This document shows positions 52,903 through 60,921 of a DNA stretch of 64,000 bases, one piece after another. This stretch comes from JADJVL01 sp046331545 (GTDB lineage Bacteria; Acidobacteriota; Holophagae; Holophagales; Holophagaceae), in contig JAXLQR010000002.1 of assembly GCA_046331545.1 (NCBI GenBank), positions 620,001-684,000 of the forward strand. The letters are read 5' to 3'. The translations under genes were made by a program, and so were the position numbers. The notes under the pieces were generated by a model. It saw nothing but the letters and a program-made list of their open reading frames with translations. It was not told the DNA's origin and searched no databases. Within the stretch, counting starts at the first letter, position 1. Each line of letters opens with the position of its first letter.

Positions 52903-53579
52903 GCCGGGACGGCGGTGGCTTCGACCGGCTGGCGGGAGGCTATCGCGTCCTGGAGTTCCTCGCCTTCGGCCGTGCGCTGGAGGAGGCCCGCTTCTGCCTC
53001 CTCGACCGCCTCGGCGACCGGCGCGCGATCCTCGTCCTGGGGGAGGGCGACGGCCGCGGCCTCGTCCGACTGCTGGAGGCCGCCCCGGCCGGGGCGGTGA
53101 CCTGCGTGGACCTCAGCGCGGCCATGCTGGACCGCGCCCGCGCCCGGCTCCAAGAGGCCGACCTCGGCCGGGTGCGCTTCGTGCAGGCCGACCTGCTCGT
53201 GGATCCCCTGCCCGACGGCCCCTTCGACGCGGTGGTCACCTGCTTCGTCCTCGACTGCTTCACTCCGGAGCAGGCCGGCGCCCTGGTCCGGTCCGTGGCC
53301 GCGCGGCTGGAGCCCGGCGCACGCTGGCTCTGGGCGGACTTCCGGATCCCGGCCCGCGGGCCGCTCCGCTGGCGCGCGCGGGCCTGGGTGGCGCTGCTCT
53401 ACGCGTTCTTCCGCTGGCAGACGGGGCTGCCCGCCCGCGCCCTCCCGCCTTCGGAGGACCTGATCGCCGCCGCGGGCCTCGCGCCCGTGGAGGGGCGGGA
53501 CTTCCAGGCCGGCCTGGTGCGCAGCGTGCTGTTCAGCCGGCCCGCGTCCGGGCCCGGACCGGTCCCCCCGGCTCAGTGA
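52899..53579 (+). CDS. Class I SAM-dependent methyltransferase
   Basis: 226 residues. ILVLGEGDGRGLVRLLEA is motif I, VTCVDLSAAMLDRARARL is motif II, FDAVVTCFVLDCFTP is the motif after it, and LEPGARWLWADFRIP the strand-5 region. This is the Methyltransf_11/25 pattern of small-molecule methyltransferases. It starts within the preceding membrane-protein gene by 4 bases and its end overlaps the convergent beta-helix gene by 7. Acceptor unknown. Confidence 0.85.
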   Translation: MSRDGGGFDRLAGGYRVLEFLAFGRALEEARFCLLDRLGDRRAILVLGEGDGRGLVRLLEAAPAGAVTCVDLSAAMLDRARARLQEADLGRVRFVQADLLVDPLPDGPFDAVVTCFVLDCFTPEQAGALVRSVAARLEPGARWLWADFRIPARGPLRWRARAWVALLYAFFRWQTGLPARALPPSEDLIAAAGLAPVEGRDFQAGLVRSVLFSRPASGPGPVPPAQ

Positions 53580-54406
53580 TTGTTGCCGATGTCCGTCCCC
53601 GTCCCGTAGGGCGTGGTGGCGCCGGTGACGACGTTGCTCCCGTACTTGATGCCGCCGCCGCTGCCGGCGTAGTAGATGCCCATCTTGGTGTTGAAGACCT
53701 GGTTGCCGAGGATGTTCATCGTGGAGCTGTTCATCACCGCGATCCCGTAGCTGTTGGAGAGGCCCGCGGCGAGGTAGATCCGGTTGTTCTCCACGCTGCC
53801 CCAGGTGAAGTCCCCGAAGGCGCTGTTGATGAGAATGCCCGTGGAGCTGTATCCGGAGGCGGCGCTGGACGCGCGGACGTTGCGCACGGTGTTGTCCCAG
53901 ATCCGGATGGACTGGCCGTAGGCGAAGATCCCCGTCGCGTTCGTCGACGAGGCGGAGGTGATCTCCTTGACCACGTTGCCGTGGATGTTGAGATCCTGGC
54001 CCGAGAGGTTCATCCCCATCTGGCAGCCGCCCACGGAGAGCCCGGTGACCTCGACGTCGGCCGAGCCGCTCACCTGCAGGCCGGTGGGGAAGCCCGTGAT
54101 GTAGCCGTTCCGCACGTGGACCACGTTCGCGCCGGCCACGTAGACCCCCGCGCTGGCGGAGGCGCCGCCGATGAGGTTGTAGCCCCCGAGGTCCAGGTCG
54201 ACCTCGCTGGCCGCCACGGTGATGGCCGCGCCCGAAGCGCCGCCCATGGCGGCGTTGAAGCCGAGCACGTACTTGCCGGGGCTGCTGATGGTGTAGGGGA
54301 CCGACGAGATGACCACCTGGGCCTGCAAGGCGGAAGGCAGCAGGAAGGCGGCGGCCAGCAGGGCGCGCCGGCCCAGGGCCAGGATGGTGGAAGCGGACAG
54401 GGACAT
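53573..54406 (-). CDS. Secreted right-handed beta-helix (NosD-like) protein
   Basis: 277 residues from the ATG at 54406, behind GGAGG. A signal peptide (ALLAAAFLLPSALQAQ) is followed by repeated short strands with Asn/Gly turns (DLDLGGYNLIGG, VVHVRNGYITGF, IRIWDNTVRNVRA, NNRIYLAAGLS). These form a right-handed beta-helix of the NosD/pectate-lyase type. No catalytic aspartate set is evident, so it may bind or cleave polysaccharide or be structural. It stands alone on the minus strand. Confidence 0.8.
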   Translation of the reverse strand: MSLSASTILALGRRALLAAAFLLPSALQAQVVISSVPYTISSPGKYVLGFNAAMGGASGAAITVAASEVDLDLGGYNLIGGASASAGVYVAGANVVHVRNGYITGFPTGLQVSGSADVEVTGLSVGGCQMGMNLSGQDLNIHGNVVKEITSASSTNATGIFAYGQSIRIWDNTVRNVRASSAASGYSSTGILINSAFGDFTWGSVENNRIYLAAGLSNSYGIAVMNSSTMNILGNQVFNTKMGIYYAGSGGGIKYGSNVVTGATTPYGTGTDIGNNH

Positions 54407-54715
54407 GGAGGTCCTCCTTGGTCCCAAGGCTAGAAAAGGGTTGCGTGCCCGGGAGGAGCCACTTCAGAACTTCCCGGCTCAGCCACTTCGGCGCGGAACC
54501 TCCAGAGCCCCGGGCGCACGCGTCGTCGGCCGAGGATGCGGCCGGGCCACACCCGTGGCGAAGGGCCACAGGCGCCCCGGGCCAGGAAAGACCGCCTTCC
54601 CTCCGGCCGACCCATCCGGTGGCAAGCGCAAATCTTCCGCTGAGGGGGCTTGGCTGGATCCGGCGGGACTTGGCCCCGATCTTGAATCCATACCGGGATC
54701 CGAAAGGAGTCCGTG
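54407..54715. other. Divergent intergenic region
   Basis: 309 bases between the beta-helix gene and the basic secreted-protein gene. It has a short direct repeat (AGCCACTTC, twice within about 30 bases near 54456-54490) and a -24/-12-like TGGCC...TTGA at 54671-54685 whose -12 GC is replaced by GA, so it is not called as a promoter. Nothing else seen. Confidence 0.45.
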
Positions 54716-55177
54716 ATGAACAAACGCCTCTTCCCCTTCGCCCTGATGCTTTGCCTCGGCGGTTCCGCCGCCCAGGCTCAGGTCTCCCTGCGCATCAACA
54801 TCGGGCTTCCCGTCGTCCCGCACCTGTACGTTGTGCGGCCTGGGATCCAGGTGGTCGAGGACTTCGACGACGAAGTCTTCTTCGCCTCGGATTGGTACTG
54901 GTGCCGTCGCCCCGGCGGCTGGTACCGGGCCCGCCATCCCCGCGACCGCTTCGACTTCGTCGACGTCCGCACCGTCCCGCGCGACCTCGTGGCCCTGCCC
55001 CCCGGACACTACCGGCACTGGAACCGCGAGCATCGGGTGGAGCGGTGGGAGCGCCGCGAGGCGCGGTGGGAGGAGCACCGGGAGCGCGAGCGCCGGCGGG
55101 AATGGCGCGAGGACCGGCGCGAAGACCGCCACGGCCACGGTGAGGGCCGCGGCCATGGACACCGGGACCGGGACTGA
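54716..55177 (+). CDS. Secreted protein with Arg/Glu-rich basic tail
   Basis: 153 residues. The Shine-Dalgarno AAGGAG precedes the ATG at 54716 (a GTG at 54713 is also possible). A signal peptide (LFPFALMLCLGGSAAQAQ) is followed by VSLRINIGLPVVPHLYVV, an aromatic stretch (SDWYWCRRPGGWYRARHP) and a C-terminal third of nearly only Arg, Glu, Trp and His (REWREDRREDRHGHGEGRG). Similar aromatic-plus-basic secreted proteins of unknown function occur in Myxococcota and Acidobacteria, as I recall. No enzymatic motif. Confidence 0.7.
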   Translation: MNKRLFPFALMLCLGGSAAQAQVSLRINIGLPVVPHLYVVRPGIQVVEDFDDEVFFASDWYWCRRPGGWYRARHPRDRFDFVDVRTVPRDLVALPPGHYRHWNREHRVERWERREARWEEHRERERRREWREDRREDRHGHGEGRGHGHRDRD

Positions 55178-55216
55178 GGCTGGCGGAAGCCAGGCCTGCC
55201 TTTCGCGGGGCCTTGG

Positions 55217-55888
55217 TCACCCCTCCCGGGTCGGGTCGTAGCCGAATTCGCGGACCAGGGCGTCGCGGAACCGGTCCCGCTCGTAGGACAGTGCCGCGCC
55301 CTCGCCGCCGCTGGTGGCGGAGCTCGCGTAGTTGCCCATCCAGTCCACCGCCAGCTTGAAGGCGGCGATGGCCCGGGTTTCGTCGCCGGCGCGCTGGAAG
55401 GCGCGCATCCGCTGGGCGTACATCTCGGCGATGGAGGCCGCCGCGCCGAGGTGCGGGATCGCGCGCAGCATCTCCTGCTCCACCCCCTCGAGCCGGTCCG
55501 GGCCCTCCGGGTCCTGCGCCGCGCGCGCCCAGGTCCCGGCGTCGGGCCGCGCGGATTCCGCCGCCGGCGGCGGCACGATCATCGTCCGCGCCGCGGGGTC
55601 CTGGAAGGCCGGAATCACCCTGGGAGTCGTGACGTCCACGCCCAGCTCGAAGTAGTCCCGCATGTGCCCGTTCCGCGGGCCGTCGGTGGCGCGCAGCGCG
55701 AACCGCAGCGTCTGGCGCGCGCCGTCGCGTTCAAGCTCGATCCAGACCTCCAGGCGCGCCGTGTCCAGGCCAAGCCCCCGCAGCACGCCGGTGTCGCCGG
55801 CCCGGAGGGTGTTCCCCGCCAGGTCCGTGAATTCACGGAGCACGGTGACCCGGTGGTCCACGCGGAGATGATCGATGGTGCAGGCCAT
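55217..55888 (-). CDS. Conserved cytoplasmic protein of unknown function
   Basis: 223 residues, no signal peptide. The N-terminus (residues 7-50: DHRVTVLREFTDLAGNTLRA, GDTGVLRGLGLD) looks like a small beta-barrel of the KOW/SH3 type. The C-terminal half is helical (AAASIAEMYAQRMRAFQRAG, then a region ending FGYDPTREG). Function unknown. It lies 16 bases after the epoxide hydrolase gene on the same strand. Confidence 0.65.
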   Translation of the reverse strand: MACTIDHLRVDHRVTVLREFTDLAGNTLRAGDTGVLRGLGLDTARLEVWIELERDGARQTLRFALRATDGPRNGHMRDYFELGVDVTTPRVIPAFQDPAARTMIVPPPAAESARPDAGTWARAAQDPEGPDRLEGVEQEMLRAIPHLGAAASIAEMYAQRMRAFQRAGDETRAIAAFKLAVDWMGNYASSATSGGEGAALSYERDRFRDALVREFGYDPTREG

Positions 55889-55904
55889 GGGCTTTGGGTC
55901 CAGA

Positions 55905-57074
55905 TCAGGTGCCGAGGCCGGCGAACAACGACGCGAGGTCGCGGGCCAGGAGTTCGGGTTCCTCGATGGCCGCGAAATGGCCGCCCCGGGGCATGGGCGT
56001 CCACTGGTGGATGGTGTAGAGCCGCTCGAGCCATTCCCGGGGTGGGCTGCCCTCGGAGACGAAGTTCCGGTCGAAGTTGGCGAAGCCCGTGGGCACGTCG
56101 ACGCGGGTGCCGACGGGGAGTTCCACGCCGTGCCAGCGGTTGTCGAAGTAGTCGCGCATCGAGGTCGTGATGCTCCCGGTGACCCAGTAGAGCGTGAAGG
56201 TCGCGAGCAGGAAGTCCCGGGGGATGCGGCGCTCGAGGTCCCCTCCGGAATCGCTCCAGGCGCGCCACTTCTCGAGCAGCCAGGCCGCGAGCCCCGCCGG
56301 GGAATCGTTCAGGGCGTAGCCGAGGGTCTGCGGCCGCGTCGACTGGATCGCGGAGTAGCCCCGTTCCACCGCGTCCCACCGCTGGACCTGCGCCACGTAG
56401 GCCTGCTCGGCCTCGGTCAGGGGCGGCGCGCCTTCGCCCAGGGGCGGCCACAGCTCCGGCGTGGTGAGGTGGAGGCCCAGGATCGAAGCAGGCTCCTCCA
56501 GGGCCAGGTGGGTCGCGACGCCCGCCCCGAAATCCCCGCCCCCCGCGCCGTAGCGGTGGTAGCCCAGGCCGACCATGAGCCGGTGCCAGAGCCTTGCGAC
56601 GGTCCGGGACGTCGCGTGCGCCGGCCGCTCCGAGAAGCCGTAGCCCGGCAGGGAGGGAAGGACCACGTCGAAGGCCGGACCCGGGATGCCATGGGCCCGG
56701 GGCGCGGTCAGCAGGGGGACCAGCGGCAGGTATTCCAGGAACGAACTCGGCCAGCCATGGGTGAGGATCAAGGGAATGCCCTGGCCTTCCCGAGCGGGCT
56801 CGTGGACGAAGTGGATCCGGATCCCGTCGAGATCCGCCTGGAAATGCCGGAAGGCCTTCAGGCGGACTTCCTCCGCACGCCAGTCGAAGCCATCGGCCCA
56901 GTGCCTCAGCAGGCCCTGGAGGGATTCGAGGTCCGTGCCCTGCGACCAGGGTGCGCCCGGCGCGGGCTCCGGCCATCGCGTCCGCTGGAGGCGGGTCTTC
57001 AGGTCCGCCAACACTTCATCGGCCACGCGCATCGTGAAGGGCTTGATCGAGATCGGGGAAGGGGCCGACGGCAT
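55905..57074 (-). CDS. Epoxide hydrolase (EHN-domain alpha/beta hydrolase)
   Basis: 389 residues from the ATG at 57074. It has the N-terminal EHN domain (SIKPFTMRVADEVLADLKTR, RWPEPAPGAPW) characteristic of microsomal-type epoxide hydrolases. An alpha/beta hydrolase follows, with HGWPSS (oxyanion, 106-111), the nucleophile Asp181 in GGGDFGAG, and the catalytic histidine in PRGGHFAAIEEPE. A tyrosine-containing cap region is present. It should open epoxides to diols in the cytoplasm. A longer reading frame upstream crosses the repeat at 57150 and is not coding. Confidence 0.9.
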   Translation of the reverse strand: MPSAPSPISIKPFTMRVADEVLADLKTRLQRTRWPEPAPGAPWSQGTDLESLQGLLRHWADGFDWRAEEVRLKAFRHFQADLDGIRIHFVHEPAREGQGIPLILTHGWPSSFLEYLPLVPLLTAPRAHGIPGPAFDVVLPSLPGYGFSERPAHATSRTVARLWHRLMVGLGYHRYGAGGGDFGAGVATHLALEEPASILGLHLTTPELWPPLGEGAPPLTEAEQAYVAQVQRWDAVERGYSAIQSTRPQTLGYALNDSPAGLAAWLLEKWRAWSDSGGDLERRIPRDFLLATFTLYWVTGSITTSMRDYFDNRWHGVELPVGTRVDVPTGFANFDRNFVSEGSPPREWLERLYTIHQWTPMPRGGHFAAIEEPELLARDLASLFAGLGT

Positions 57075-57149
57075 GCCTTCGATTGTGCTCGGTGGATGGG
57101 GAATCCGACAGCCTCCCCGCGCGTGGGCGGGCGCGTCGGAACGGGGTGG

Positions 57150-57260
57150 GGCGAAACCCGGTCCCGGATTGACGCTGAAAGACTGAACTGCGAAGTTCTG
57201 AGGCAAGATGCCCCAGAAGCCCGATTCAGCGACCGCACCACGAGGCCCACGGGCACCCCG
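57150..57260 (+). repeat. Copy 1 of the IS91-associated repeated element
   Basis: The core, from TTGACG at 57169 to CCCCA at 57215 (47 bases), matches copies at 60086-60132 (+) and 63543-63589 (-) with identical length. Shared blocks include TTGACG, GAAAG (shifted in copy 3), GAACTGCGAAGTT, GAGGC and GAT. Copies 1 and 3 also share the preceding GGCGAA-CCC-GTC; copies 1 and 2 share a further ~45 bases after the core (AGCGACCG, GGCCCA, CCCG). GAACT-GCGA-AGTTC can form a hairpin. It stands 25 bases before the LuxR gene. Confidence 0.75.
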
Positions 57261-57284
57261 CGGCACTCAGCCTCGATTCCCCTC

Positions 57285-57725
57285 GTGAAGCACACCATCC
57301 TCCTCTACGGCCTGGTGGGCGGGCTGCTCATCGCCGTCCTCCGCTTCACCGAGTACCGGTTCCTGGTCCTTGAGCACTCGCTCGAGATCTACGGCGGGAT
57401 CGTGGCGGTCCTCTTTTCCGTCCTCGGGATCTGGCTCGGCCTGAAGCTCACCCGGGTCAAGGTGGTGGAGGTGGTCCGAGAGGTGCCGGTCGCCGCGGAC
57501 TTCGTCCGCAACGAGGCGCGCCTGGCGGAACTCGGCATCACCCCCCGCGAGCTCGAGATCCTGGAGGCGCTGGCGGCCGGGCACAGCAACCGGGAGATCG
57601 CGGCGCGGCTCTTCGTGAGCGAGAACACCGTCAAGACCCACACCTCCAACCTCTTCGCCAAGCTCCAGGCGCGGCGCCGCACCCAGGCCGTCCAGCGGGC
57701 CAAGGAGGCGGGATTGATCCCGTAG
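57285..57725 (+). CDS. Membrane-anchored LuxR-type transcriptional regulator
   Basis: 146 residues from GTG 57285, directly after repeat copy 1. Two N-terminal hydrophobic helices (ILLYGLVGGLLIAVLRF and IYGGIVAVLFSVLGIWLGL) and a short linker precede a GerE/LuxR helix-turn-helix (about 84-146: ITPRELEILEALAAGHSNRE, IAARLFVSENTVKTHTSNLF). It lacks a receiver domain. A DUF4199 membrane protein follows, a pairing seen in Bacteroidota and Acidobacteria, so the two probably form a membrane signal-to-transcription unit. No strong Shine-Dalgarno. Confidence 0.85.
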   Translation: MKHTILLYGLVGGLLIAVLRFTEYRFLVLEHSLEIYGGIVAVLFSVLGIWLGLKLTRVKVVEVVREVPVAADFVRNEARLAELGITPRELEILEALAAGHSNREIAARLFVSENTVKTHTSNLFAKLQARRRTQAVQRAKEAGLIP

Positions 57726-57749
57726 GGGTTACCGTTCCCCGGCCCCTCC

Positions 57750-57797
57750 CCCGAACGGGTGATTTTCGCCCCCGGGACTGGAAATCACCCGTTCGGG
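57750..57797. promoter_or_regulatory. 16-bp inverted repeat between the LuxR and DUF4199 genes
   Basis: CCCGAACGGGTGATTT (57750-57765) and its exact complement (57782-57797) surround a 16-base loop. It sits 25 bases after the LuxR stop and 76 bases before the DUF4199 start. It may be an attenuating terminator (no T-run) or the operator of the LuxR protein. Confidence 0.55.
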
Positions 57798-57872
57798 CGA
57801 TACCGGAACCGAGGTTGGCGCCCCAGATTGGCGACCATGGACCCGCGGTCCAACCCTCTCAAAGGATCCCTC

Positions 57873-58397
57873 ATGCGCAAGATCGTCCTCACCTTCGGGC
57901 TCATCGCCGGCGGCATCCTCTCGGTGTTCCTCGCGGCGCCGTTCCTCCTCAAGGGCAGCGCCAACCTCGAACACGGGATGCTCTATGGCTACGCCACCAT
58001 GGTGCTCTCCCTGCTCCTCATCTATTTCGGCGTGCGCCAGTACCGCGACCAGGCGGGGACCGGCGGCCTCAGTTTCTGGAAGGGGTTCCAGGTCGGGTTC
58101 CTGATCTTCGTGGTGGCCGGCCTCTGCTACGTGATCACCTGGGAGGTCCTCTACCGCACCGTGGCCTCCGGGTTCATCACCGACTACATGACCAAGAGCC
58201 TCGACCACGCCCGCGCCGCCGGCGCCACCGAGGCCCAGCTGGCTGCGCAGCGGCAGGAGATAGCCAAGTTCATGGCGATGTACGCCAATCCCCTCTTCCG
58301 GGCCATGATGAGCTTCCTCGAGCCCCTGCCGGTGGGCGTGGTGCTCTCGCTGGTCACGGCGGGTGTGCTGCGGCGGCCGGCTGCGGTGAAGGGCTGA
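57873..58397 (+). CDS. DUF4199 membrane protein
   Basis: 174 residues from the ATG at 57873, behind AAAGGAT. Four hydrophobic helices: VLTFGLIAGGILSVFLAAPF, YGYATMVLSLLLIYFGV, FWKGFQVGFLIFVVAGLCYV and a C-terminal PLPVGVVLSLVTAGVL. Between them lie the GLSFWKGFQVG segment and a helical loop with TEAQLAAQRQEIAKFMAMYA, the pattern of DUF4199. Function is unknown. It is likely the partner of the preceding membrane LuxR regulator. Confidence 0.85.
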   Translation: MRKIVLTFGLIAGGILSVFLAAPFLLKGSANLEHGMLYGYATMVLSLLLIYFGVRQYRDQAGTGGLSFWKGFQVGFLIFVVAGLCYVITWEVLYRTVASGFITDYMTKSLDHARAAGATEAQLAAQRQEIAKFMAMYANPLFRAMMSFLEPLPVGVVLSLVTAGVLRRPAAVKG

Positions 58398-58525
58398 GTG
58401 CGATCGCGGCCCTCCGCCCCGGACTTACACCCCCAACGCCGACATGGCGGGGACCCGCCGGATCGAGCCTTCGACCCTGGCACCGGAAAACCTGGGATGC
58501 CTTATACTTCCAGCGGAGTTGATCC

Positions 58526-58819
58526 ATGAACCGCGGCGAAATCCTGGCTCGGTTGCATCAGGCCCTGCCGGGCTTGAGGGCTCGGTACGGGATCGCCCGC
58601 CTGCGTCTCTTCGGCAGCGTGGCGCGGGATGAAGCCGGGCCGGGTTCGGACGTGGACCTGCTCGTGGAGTTCCAGGGCCCTGCGAGCCTGGATGGTTTCA
58701 TGGGCCTGAAGGCGGACCTGGAAGCCCTCCTCGGAGCCCCCGTGGACCTCGCCACGCCCCGTTCCCTGCGCCCCGCCCTCCGGGCCCTCGTCGAGAAGGA
58801 CCTCCTGGATGTCGCGTGA
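58526..58819 (+). CDS. mntA: MntA-type nucleotidyltransferase antitoxin
   Basis: 97 residues. A minimal nucleotidyltransferase: LRLFGSVARDEAGPGSDVDL carries the GS(X)10DXD motif (Gly30-Ser31, Asp42, Asp44). In MntA-HepT modules, this protein AMPylates and silences the HEPN toxin. A TATACT -10 box at 58503-58508 would start transcription close to the ATG, but its -35 partner is poor; GGAG lies 8 bases before the start codon. It overlaps hepT by 11 bases. Confidence 0.93.
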   Translation: MNRGEILARLHQALPGLRARYGIARLRLFGSVARDEAGPGSDVDLLVEFQGPASLDGFMGLKADLEALLGAPVDLATPRSLRPALRALVEKDLLDVA

Positions 58820-59153
58820 GCCGCGGCTCTACCTCGGCGACATCCTGGAAGCCATCCGGAGGATCCGGCTCCTGACCGAAGGCCTGGACCTGGAGACGTT
58901 CCGGGACGACTGGCGGGCCCAGGACGCCACCCTCAGGAACCTCGAGATCCTCGGTGAAGCCGTCAAGCACCTCCCGAGTGAGCTGACGGCCCGGCACCCG
59001 GACGTGGCCTGGAAGAACATCGCCGGATTCCGCGACTTCCTGGCCCATGCCTACTTCGGCGTGGACGAGGAAATCGTCTGGGACGTCATCACCAGCAAGC
59101 TCGAACCCCTCGAAGGCGCGGTCCGCGATTTCATGGATTCCGGGCAGGCGTGA
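58809..59153 (+). CDS. hepT: HepT-type HEPN ribonuclease toxin
   Basis: 114 residues. The HEPN catalytic motif Rx4HxY is intact in FRDFLAHAYF (Arg75, His80, Tyr82). The tyrosine is the site AMPylated by MntA in studied homologues. The helical LRNLEILGEAVKHLP segment is family-typical. As a toxin it cleaves RNA; as part of MntA-HepT it is a stability or defence module. Start overlaps the antitoxin gene. Confidence 0.93.
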   Translation: MSREPRLYLGDILEAIRRIRLLTEGLDLETFRDDWRAQDATLRNLEILGEAVKHLPSELTARHPDVAWKNIAGFRDFLAHAYFGVDEEIVWDVITSKLEPLEGAVRDFMDSGQA

Positions 59154-59365
59154 TTCGAGCGGCTTGCCGGTGTGGGGCGAGAGTTGGGGTTCGCGGTGGG
59201 GGTTGATGGCTTCATCGGGTGGGTGGAGCGACAGGGAGCGACCTGCCTCTAAAGCGTGGAAACCCCAGGTCCCAGCGAAGCCCCAAGGCTGAGGGAGGTT
59301 CGAGGGCCCTTGGGGTGTTCCGTCTGAAGTGCGCACTGATTATGTGTGATGCGGGAGACCCGGTC

Positions 59366-59590
59366 ATGAAGCTCACCCTTTCCATCGACAAGCACCTCCT
59401 CGAGAAGGCCCGGAAGACGGCCGGCGTCCTGGGCCTGAGCCTCAACGAGATGATCCGGAACTACCTGGAGAAGGTGGTCGGCGGCGCCGGCAAGGCCGAC
59501 ACCTTCGAGGAGCTGAAGACCCTCTGCACCACCCGCGGTGGCCACTCCCGCGGCCAGGCCTGGACCCGGGACGATCTGCACCGTGGCTAG
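59366..59590 (+). CDS. Small antitoxin (VapB/DUF6364-like)
   Basis: 74 residues. KLTLSIDKHLLEKARKTAGV followed by LSLNEMIRNYLEKVVG is the ribbon-helix-helix pattern of DUF6364/VapB-type antitoxins, which bind DNA with the N-terminal part and neutralise the toxin with the C-terminal tail. The ATG at 59366 fits the RHH start; GGGAG is somewhat distant. It overlaps the PIN toxin gene by 8 bases. Confidence 0.8.
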   Translation: MKLTLSIDKHLLEKARKTAGVLGLSLNEMIRNYLEKVVGGAGKADTFEELKTLCTTRGGHSRGQAWTRDDLHRG

Positions 59591-60029
59591 GTTCTTCCTG
59601 GACTCCAGCATCGTCGCCTGCGCCGACGACCTGGACGCCCCCGCCAAGCAGTCCGCCGCCCTCGGCCCCCTGGAGCGCGCCTACGGCGACGCCGCCGGCG
59701 TGCTCTCCCTCCAGGTCCTGCAGGAGTACTACGTCACCGCCACCCGGAAGCTGGGCGTCCCGACCGCGGATGCCAGGCGGAAAGTGGAACTGCTCTCAAG
59801 GCCGGCAGTCGTGCGCCTCGACCCCACCGACATCCTCGCCGCCATCGACATGCAGGGCCTGCACGGCTGCTCCTTCTGGGACGCCCTCATCGTCCAGGCC
59901 GCGCTGCCGGCCCGTTGCACGGTGCTGTACACCGAGGATCTGCAGCCGGGGATGAGGATCGGGGGGCTGCAGATCGTGAACCCGTTCGAGGGGGTCAAGG
60001 GTGAGCGGGATGAGGGGCTTATGGCATAG
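59583..60029 (+). CDS. vapC: VapC-type PIN-domain toxin
   Basis: 148 residues from GTG 59583, overlapping the antitoxin stop. PIN acidic residues: Asp7 (FFLDSSIV), Glu48 (VLQEYYVT), Asp100 (CSFWDALIV) and the C-terminal YTEDLQPG. VapC toxins are metal-dependent ribonucleases. The gene ends 31 bases before repeat copy 2, so the two toxin-antitoxin modules lie between direct repeats. Confidence 0.9.
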   Translation: MARFFLDSSIVACADDLDAPAKQSAALGPLERAYGDAAGVLSLQVLQEYYVTATRKLGVPTADARRKVELLSRPAVVRLDPTDILAAIDMQGLHGCSFWDALIVQAALPARCTVLYTEDLQPGMRIGGLQIVNPFEGVKGERDEGLMA

Positions 60030-60408
60030 TTCCTGGAGTGGATAGAGAGTCTTCCGGTCGGGTCCCGGTACGGAGCCTTGACTGATTGACGGAGAAAGCC
60101 TGAACTGAGAACTTCGGAGGCGCGATGCACCAAGAATCAGCTATAGCGACCGATCCAAGTGGCCCAAAGGCATCCCGAACCGGCCTCGTTAGCACCAGAT
60201 CGGCTCTCCCGGGAGGCCGCTCGCGTGGAATGAGGCGTTTGAATTCCCTTCCAGTTCATGAAACAAGTATTATAAATTGCATTTTTTGGTTATGATTTAA
60301 TCGGATACACCTTCCAACAACCTAGAATTGCCCTACTCGCTTTGGCGCACATACGGAATGGGAACCTTGATTTCTCTGACCACACCCTCTTTTTTCTGGT
60401 AAGGCAGC
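60030..60408. other. Gene-free junction: repeat copy 2 and the start of AT-rich DNA
   Basis: Contains repeat copy 2 (60061-60177). After about 60240 the composition turns sharply AT-rich (TTATAAATTGCATTTTTTGG), announcing the lipoprotein gene. No reading frame supported. Confidence 0.6.
60061..60177 (+). repeat. Copy 2 of the IS91-associated repeated element
   Basis: Core 60086-60132; the homology with copy 1 continues to 60177, where both copies are 92 bases from TTGACG to CCCG. It is in direct orientation to copy 1 (57150) and inverted relative to copy 3 (63543). CTGATTGACGG at its start is identical in copy 3. Confidence 0.75.
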
Positions 60409-60921
60409 ATGCGAACCAAAGCCATTTATAGTATGATAATAGTTAATTTGCTGCTAATGAGTGGATGCGAGTCTTCCGAAAGGCGTGCCAACAAAGCAAT
60501 TAATGTTTACAGTGAATCCATTGATTCAATTTCAATAGAATATAAAAAAATATTAATTGATATGGCTGAAAAAGAATATCAAAGAAAGTTGAATGATAAC
60601 GAAAAGAAGGAGCTTGATAAATTTTATGAGCCCATTAGAGAAAAATTTGAAAAAAATAAACTTGAAGCAATTGCAAAAATAAAACTATCTGGTAATGGTG
60701 ATGCAAAAATTATAGAAACTTTACGTCAAATTGATCAGGAATTACTTCTGGACAGTAGAACTGCTGAGAATATAAAAGCAAAGATTGCATTTGATGGTTA
60801 TAACCGTCTACTTGGAAAGCCAACATTTGAGGGTGATGCGGCGCTATTGATGCTTGAATTAAAGAGCAAAAAATTGATACAAGCAAAAGATAAAATTCTT
60901 ATCATCGTCTCACAGAAGTGA
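60409..60921 (+). CDS. AT-rich lipoprotein of unknown function
   Basis: 170 residues with low-GC, Lys/Ile/Glu-rich codon use completely unlike the rest of the window except the 29.5-31.4 kb insertion. The signal peptide IYSMIIVNLLLMSGC ends in a lipobox, so Cys20 is the lipidation site. The mature part is helical and charged (YQRKLNDNEKKELDKFYEPI, EKFEKNKLEAIAKIKL). No family recognised. Its stop lies right beside an hsdR remnant, so it marks a junction of foreign DNA segments. Confidence 0.75.
   Translation: MRTKAIYSMIIVNLLLMSGCESSERRANKAINVYSESIDSISIEYKKILIDMAEKEYQRKLNDNEKKELDKFYEPIREKFEKNKLEAIAKIKLSGNGDAKIIETLRQIDQELLLDSRTAENIKAKIAFDGYNRLLGKPTFEGDAALLMLELKSKKLIQAKDKILIIVSQK

Noticed and set aside
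54671..54685. Sigma-54 promoter before the basic secreted-protein gene
   Set aside because: The spacing fits, but the invariant -12 GC is GA, so it was not called.
55905..57266. N-terminally extended epoxide hydrolase, and a plus-strand frame covering the whole gene
   Set aside because: The extension crosses the 57150 repeat and has no family similarity. The plus-strand frame is real only from 57285 (the LuxR gene).
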